Shown piece by piece: positions 58,801 through 64,000 of a stretch of DNA of 64,000 nt. Every line of letters begins with the position of its first letter. Within the stretch, counting starts at the first letter, position 1. The notes under the pieces were generated by a model. The model did no database searches. It worked only from the letters and a program-made list of their open reading frames with translations, and was not told where the DNA came from. The DNA is from Liolophura sinensis (Eukaryota; Mollusca; Polyplacophora; Chitonida; Chitonidae), in contig NC_088306.1 in the NCBI RefSeq assembly GCF_032854445.1, forward strand, positions 3,158,373-3,222,372, given 5' to 3'. Position numbers and translations under genes: made by a program.

Positions 58801-60276
58801 AAGAACGTTCACTTTTCATTTTCATGGTTGTTTTATTTTAATGATTATGCCTCAGCAGTTTCCTGACCGCTTCCGTGGCCTATTGGTTACAGCGTTGCCC
58901 TTGAAGTCGGGGGAACCGGGATCAAAGCAAATTCGGTCATAGCAAAGACCTTAAAAATGCTTCGTGTTGCTACCTCGCTTGGCGCTCAACACTGAGAGGT
59001 TAGAGCACGGAAACATGACTGGTCGACCCGCTGTCAGTATAATGTGACTGGGTGTGGTATAAGGTGTCGTATTTCCGGCCCGATACTTCAGTGGCGGCAG
59101 CACTTTGGTGACATGGACTCACCCTGCCACAAGAAGATACAGTATATGTACACACATCTAATGACTCCTCGTCGTCATATCACTGATGAATTGTTAAGTA
59201 CGACGTTAAACCCCAGGTATTCATTCATTCGTTCATTCGTAAGGACGAATTTGTGATCGACATTATTCTCCTTCAGACCATTAAATCAACGTATGTGTGT
59301 TGTTTCGTCGGTTATTAAGATGTAGACACGATTTTCTGTTTGTAACCATGCCGGTTGCTGTATACATTTTGATCATTTTCTTGCTCACAGCCTGCAGGAA
59401 ATGGCTGGACTCCTGAGCGTCGCCTTCCAAAACAATTCAACTCTCGCTTCTTTCGAGTTCATTCAACAGGAATTGGTCCCTCAAGAAAGATTTTCTTGGA
59501 ATGTGCAGACACAGACCGACAAAGTAAATGATTTGGGTTTTGTATTATTGTAAGAATATCTCTCTGGTCGTTCTATGGAAAGGATTTTGTCTGCCACACG
59601 CATGTAAATGTTCGTGAGGAATTTGTCACAGACCGGTGGTTTTCTTCCGACTTCCCGGTTCCCTCTCGTCGTATATGTGAAGCATTCCTCAGAACAGCGC
59701 TAAACACCATGAAGGCCAAAAAAATAAATCATATCTAACAGTACGACGGCTTATCAGTGTCTTTGTGTAAGTTGTATATGTGTCGTTTTATAAAAAAAAA
59801 TATTCGGAAAAGAATTCTTAAAAGATTTCGGCCAGTCTTTTTTTTAATTAGATGATAATATTAGAAATGTAATTTCATGTGTTTAATTGTTCGACTGTGA
59901 TTTAGTTTTTGCTTAAATATAGTTCGGTGATCTAAGGACAATGTTTACATATTACCGGAACTGTCGACCTATTCAAAGTGCTGCATCACTAAAACATTAT
60001 TTTGGTCATCTGACGACGATGCCATCTTATTAGCGGACCGGTTGACATTTTCAAAGTGCTGCATGCCAGTTCTGAAGTGCATATGGAGTGGTTCTTGTCC
60101 ACTTAGTGCCACTAACTCATATTATTTTGGGTATTTTACGTATTTAATGAATTTTATTTGTTTGACTTACAGATTATTATGTTGCCTGCAAAAATGGAAA
60201 AGTGGAATTGATACAAACCGAGAACCCCATGACAATTCGTCAGTGGACAGCGTTGAAAGAAGAGACTGTCCGTTAA
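52871..60276 (+). CDS. Gene B: PDZ + IL-1-like beta-trefoil protein, 520 aa
   Basis: Spliced CDS: 52871-52912, 54773-55393, 55953-56137, 56606-56714, 57068-57137, 57668-57844, 58579-58700, 59391-59523, 60173-60276. All GT-AG, phases as in gene A, 1563 nt with one stop. Residues 1-221 are the N-terminal region, without a signal peptide and 67 codons longer in exon 3 than gene A; it carries a basic cluster VRRRRVER. About 227-325 is PDZ-like (PFGC loop, ENDEILMINNEAV, VTLLLRRL). About 343-520 resembles the IL-1 family: FFYVLKCGDKYAE, SRFFRVHSTGIG, IFLECA, YYVACKNGKVELIQ, WTALKE. Exon 9 has seven extra codons (RRLPKQF region) and exon 7 one extra. The exon 5 donor (TTG|GTAGGA) is weaker than in A. 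Leaderless secretion and cytokine action are inferred from the family only. Confidence 0.88.
53827..54126 (-). mobile_element. SINE-B copy in intron 2 of gene B
   Basis: Close relative of 29605-29965: GAGTGAGTTTGTGTTTGGGT at the tail end, ATGTGCCTCCTTGTTGCAGG in the body, and GGACGCTCTACCAACTGTAC at the inverted tRNA-like head. Absent from intron 2 of gene A. Confidence 0.85.
55503..55562 (-). mobile_element. Short SINE-A fragment in intron 3 of gene B
   Basis: An ATTT tail plus TTTTACGCCATACTCAAGAA and TATTTCACTTAT. Flanking ATATACA on both sides may be a short target-site duplication. Not in copy A. Confidence 0.75.
56330..56545. repeat. CT-rich minisatellite, intron 4 of gene B
   Basis: Shorter, more decayed counterpart of 36040-36560 (CTATCCATCCATCTTTCTG, TTATCCATCCG). 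Confidence 0.75.
58030..58375. repeat. ~31-bp minisatellite in intron 7 of gene B
   Basis: Degenerate units CAGCCTAATATAGACTGTCA and GCCAATAGAAAT, about 11 copies, against about 27 in gene A. Confidence 0.8.
58868..59243 (+). mobile_element. SINE-B copy in intron 8 of gene B
   Basis: The left part has a tRNA-like head (TCCGTGGCCTATTGGTTACA). The body, CGATACTTCAGTGGCGG, is the inverse of the 21775/29345 type. The end reads AAGTACGACGTTAAACCCC with an ATTCATTCATTCG tail. Intron 8 of gene A is 316 bp without it, so it was inserted after the duplication or lost from A. Confidence 0.85.
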
Positions 60277-60925
60277 CACTGGTCGCGTCTTGGCGTTTGG
60301 ATGTCAGTTCGGTATAAGCAAATGCAAAGTTTACACCTACAGTGGTATTATCACTATCATTGCAAAGGAAACAACCGTTTGATGCCCTTTCCGGCGCCCT
60401 GTGTATGTAAGGGAAGTGACCTTTACAAGACACAGACATTGGAACATGGCAAATACACCGTTATGCGACTTGTTCGCTCTGGACTTCAGAATGCCATGAA
60501 CATTGTTTATGTGTACCCATAAGACACGTGCATTGCAGTGCCTTATTAGTCTCTTTTTAAGACTCTGCATTTACACATATTTGTTGTGATATTTTTTATA
60601 GTTTTGTTTTGATTTATTTTGTTGTTTGTTTTTTTTTTGTTTTTTTGGTGTTTTTTTGTTCACTCTTGTTATGAGTACATGCTTTACACTCCCTAGGATC
60701 GACTTTTTTTTACACTTTTAGGAACAATGTTTCAAACTTCTTGGGTATATTTTCTCCTCTTCGGACTGTGTTCCGGATAAAGGATGGTGTGCCCCCTAAC
60801 TGGTAGGACAAGCGCGACGTACTTTTTGTATAGTGACGGAAGTGTTTATTCTTGATTCAGTCATTTCCTCCGTTGATTGGCCTTCGTAGTCATATGTATA
60901 ACATATAAAAGACTCCAACATGGAG

Positions 60926-60931
60926 AATAAA
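60926..60931 (+). terminator. Candidate poly(A) signal of gene B
   Basis: First AATAAA after the stop codon (650 nt downstream), in the same GGAGAATAAAACTA context as gene A. Confidence 0.4.
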
Positions 60932-60942
60932 ACTACAGCACC

Positions 60943-61292
60943 GACCACAGTTCGATAGTGGCCAAATGGTCATGCACATGCGACCACTGTTTGATAGTGG
61001 CCAAATGGTCATGCACATGCGACCACAGTTTGATAGTGGCCAAATGGTCATGCACATGCGACCACAGTTTGAAAGTGGCCAAATGGTCATGCACATGCGA
61101 CCACAGTTTGATAGTGACCAAATGGTCATGCACACGCGACCACAGTTTGATAGTGGCCAAATGGTCATGCACATGCGACCACAGTTTGAAAGTGGCCAAA
61201 TGGTCATGCACATGCGACCACAGTTTGATAGTGGCCAAATGGTCATGCACATGCGACCACAGTTTGATAGTGACCAAATGGTCATGCACATA
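60943..61292. repeat. 39-bp satellite downstream of gene B, 9 units
   Basis: Nine units against four in copy A, with the same GCCAAATGGTCATGCACATG core. Variant bases (GATAGTG, GAAAGTG, GACCAAATGG) recur in an ordered way, suggesting block amplification of about four units. It yields open frames of over 100 aa on both strands that are not genes. Confidence 0.95.
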
Positions 61293-61433
61293 TAACAGAT
61301 GAAATCCGGCCACTTGTCTATTTTTCTCATTTAGGGTATTGCCTGAACTGTTCATGTAAATGATCTTCGGCAATTATCTGCCCTTCGGTCAAGCATTTGT
61401 CACTTTGTCCATTTAAATAACGAATCTTCTTTT

Positions 61434-61905
61434 CAGCTTTAGAGGGTACTCACTATAGAAACCAAAGCAATGTTTTTATTATGAATTACTATTTATTCTG
61501 TGCTAATATACTGCCTTGGCTTACCTGTACATAAGCATTTTCTTATTTTTATACACATATTTTGTCTATGTAAATAATGAATGTCAGACTTCGTGTATTT
61601 TAGCTTTTGAAGGTACTCACTATAGAAACCAATGCAATGTTTTTATTATAAATTATTGTTTATTCTATGCTAACATATTGCCTTGACTTACCTGTACATA
61701 AGCATTTTCTTATTTGTATACACGTATTTTGTCTATGTAAATAATGAATGTCAGACTTCGTCTATTTTAGCTTTTGAAGGTACTCACTATAGAAACCAAA
61801 GCAATGTTTTTATTATAAATTATTGTTTATTCTATGCTAACATATTGCCTTGGCTGACCTGTACATTAGCATCGTCCTATTTTTACAGAGATTTTGAGCA
61901 GCTAA
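61434..61905. repeat. 167-bp tandem triplication, unit B only
   Basis: Units start near 61434, 61601 and 61768 and contain GGTACTCACTATAGAAACCA, GCAATGTTTTTATTAT and TGTACAT(A/T)AGCAT. Copy A has a single unit at about 42508-42640. Confidence 0.9.
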
Positions 61906-62079
61906 CTTTCTGTTTGATTTTTTGTAAATGTTGTGAATTTGTTGCATTTTTCAACTGCCGATGTTTTAGAAAATGCAGATTTTAAATAGCTGGTATCATA
62001 TGAAAAGTACTTACAAATAATATCTGCAAACACTTTTGTCGTTTCCCTTTCGTTGAGATAATTAGTCATGAGTTAAAGG

Positions 62080-63740
62080 ACAAGACAGCACTTTGCTAAA
62101 ACACATTTCAATCGAAAGCAGGATTCTCAAGCTTTCTAAAAAGTATCATACTTTATTATTTTAATGAGATTTTCTCGAATAACATGTAGAACAAAATGAC
62201 AATGCTGCACAAATGGCTGGGGTGAATCGAGGCAGATATCTTGAGAATTTTATCCAGTCAAAAACCTTGTTATCGGATTGCGCGGCCTAAGCTATGACGT
62301 AGCCTTTACCCATTCACTCCATAAAGTGACATATTATTACACAGAAATACTGCATAAGACATCATTTTGAGATCGTTTACAACGATTTAGTCATGTATAG
62401 CCGAGGGGCCATTTCATAAAGTGTTGTGGGAGAGGTCTGTATCATTTACGGACAACCACAGACGTAAAATTAGTTGATTGACAATCCATGTAATATTCAA
62501 CGACGATATTACAAAATTATGACAGCAGAATACCCTCTCGGCACAAACCAAATTCATCCCGCTAGTAGACATTATGCCTACTAAGATGCGCTGTTCCAAT
62601 TATACAAACAAATTTTTGTCGTTCATTTTACCGTTTAGTCACCAGATTCTAAATAGCAAATATCAGAGGCAGTGAAAAATTCAATGGGGACGCCGAAGGT
62701 TGGTGTAATATTTTTTAATATTTTTTTTTCTCTAAGTAATGAGAATTGAAGAATTTAAATTTTACTCCTTGGTCTTTCTTGTATACAAGAGGAGATTTTT
62801 TTTCTGTTTTCTTTCATCAAATACTGTAATATTATTTCGAAACGCCGTGTTCAAGCCGAGTGCTTTCTCCGAGGCCCGGACAACTAACTCGACCGCCCCC
62901 CATTAGCACACTTGCGGAAAGCGTGCGCTTCGGGAGCGGTAAATCCAGGGTCAGTCCTCGGTCGACTCACACCTAAGACCTTAAAAGAGGTCCTGCAACA
63001 AAGGACGCACATTAGATGCACTATAATGATTCCTTCGTCGTCATATGACTGAAAGTTTGTTAAGTACGACGTTAAACACCAAGCACTCAATCACTCACTC
63101 CGCGATAACTAGGTCAACATTGCTCTCATCTTAAAAGCCACCACCACAAAACTGAAGCATACAATTCAGCGACAGTCGAAAGTCTAGGTCAGCCTCAGAG
63201 GTACTTAGATTTATTCCCAATGGTTTCAGAATTTAGCATGAATCTAGTTATATAGCAATCCTATTGCAATTTTGTAAATATTTAATAAGTATCAAAATGA
63301 CCCTCCCTTTGGAAGCTACGAGCTGAACCCGGAATACCCCGACCGTGCATTTGAAGGCTACTTAAAGTGTAAATGATATAGGGGGCTTCCTGTATCAACA
63401 GTTCAAGCAGTGGAGGAAATATCCTTACAGTATGTCCAATTTCCGGGAAAGCTATTTATTACTTGGACCTTCATTGCCCAAATCCACAACTTCTATCTGT
63501 CATAAAAGGCTATTATCCTAACTAAAGTACGGGCAATAGCTTCGACGTTAGAGAGCTAGCGTAAACGTGACGTCACCATGCTGTCGATAATGGAGACGCG
63601 CTGAAGCTGTGTCAAGAAATTTCAGTAAACTTTACTGGGTTGAAACAAATCTAAAACAAATGTTTAGTGCAGGTGTAAGATACTTTGAATGGTAGTCTTT
63701 CAGTGGACATAAACATTAGGCAGGTACTGTCTTTCCCATT
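62080..63740. other. Unit B-specific segment, no gene
   Basis: About 1.65 kb between collinear flanks (ATAATTAGTCATGAGTTAA on the left, GAACCTGGAAGTGTAATATG on the right) that is missing from unit A. It contains a SINE-B and no supportable exon. Confidence 0.6.
62868..63105 (+). mobile_element. SINE-B copy (body type 2)
   Basis: The body is the inverse of 29605/53827 (AAGACCTTAAAAGAGGTC, AACAAAGGACGCACATTAGA). The tail has AAGTACGACGTTAAACACCA and a CACTCAATCACTCACTC run. Confidence 0.8.
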
Positions 63741-64000
63741 AATCATGTGTTCAAAACTATGGGCCTTAGTGAACCTGGAAGTGTAATATGTCACGTGCTA
63801 AGATGATAAAACAAGCAATGGCTGAAAAAAACTGTTTTGTAACAGAATAAAGATGTTGCTTTTTACACAACATCTAATTGGTTGCATACGAAGTACTAGT
63901 GTTTGGAAAACAGTCGCACACCCGGCATTGGGATGCGTGTATTTTAATTGCTGGGGTATGGGGTGGAGAGCTCAGTGACCCTTTGATTAACTTGCTGGTG

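Larger units (their letters stand above)
50762..64000 (+). repeat. Duplication unit B (paralogous to 31097-43075)
   Basis: Begins where similarity to unit A begins (GTTGAACTT(T)GTCATATACT) and continues past 63750, where TGAACCTGGAAGTGTAATAT and ACACAACATCTAATTGGTTG match 42838-42970. Differences from A: SINE-B insertions at 52299, 53827, 58868 and 62868, a larger 39-bp array, a 167-bp triplication, and about 1.65 kb of extra sequence at roughly 62080-63740. It runs to the window edge. Confidence 0.9.

Noticed and set aside
60301-60522. 73-codon frame after the stop codon of gene B as an extra exon
   Set aside because: It lies in the putative 3' UTR, has no splice acceptor in phase, and is not kept in gene A.
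60890-61373. 146-codon frames in the 39-bp array as a histidine-rich protein
   Set aside because: Frames exist on both strands and are a direct product of a unit divisible by three.

Overview
The window is eukaryotic, AT-rich nuclear DNA from an invertebrate, most likely a mollusc or another lophotrochozoan. Three things point there: spliced genes with GT-AG introns and short exons; many copies of a tRNA-derived SINE whose body carries the 'ACGCCGTACTCAAGAATAT' motif I associate with molluscan genomes; and very dense minisatellites. The species cannot be fixed from sequence alone. There are no rRNA genes, functional tRNA genes or bacterial-type genes.

The main content is a direct tandem duplication in the right half, about 31.1-43.1 kb (unit A) and 50.76-64.0 kb (unit B). 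Each unit holds one complete spliced gene of ten exons: a TATA promoter, a non-coding exon 1, a short exon 2 with a conserved nine-codon upstream ORF and the start codon, and eight more coding exons. All junctions and phases match between copies. I read products of 447 aa (gene A) and 520 aa (gene B). Both have no signal peptide, a variable N-terminal region, a PDZ-like domain, and a C-terminal domain that resembles the interleukin-1 family beta-trefoil. A leaderless PDZ + IL-1-like protein, present twice in an invertebrate, is the most interesting feature here. The paralogues differ in pro-region length, basic residues, intronic SINEs and satellite copy number.

The spacer between the units (43.3-50.7 kb) holds a SINE, a broken LINE 3' end with RNase H-like remains, an orphan signal-peptide exon at 46.36 kb, a 160-bp triplication, and an open reading frame at 49.0-49.4 kb behind a TATA-like box.

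The left half (1-31 kb) has no gene I can name. It is a patchwork of unrelated tandem arrays with units of 9, 12, 14, 34, 41, 43, 48, about 60 and about 65 bp, plus interspersed repeats. Two SINE-A copies have clean 14- and 15-bp target-site duplications and so look young. The long ORFs in this half are by-products of repeats lacking stop codons. A cluster of CRE/ATF-like palindromes lies at 3.03-3.09 kb, and one weak candidate exon for a small secreted protein lies at 22.57 kb.
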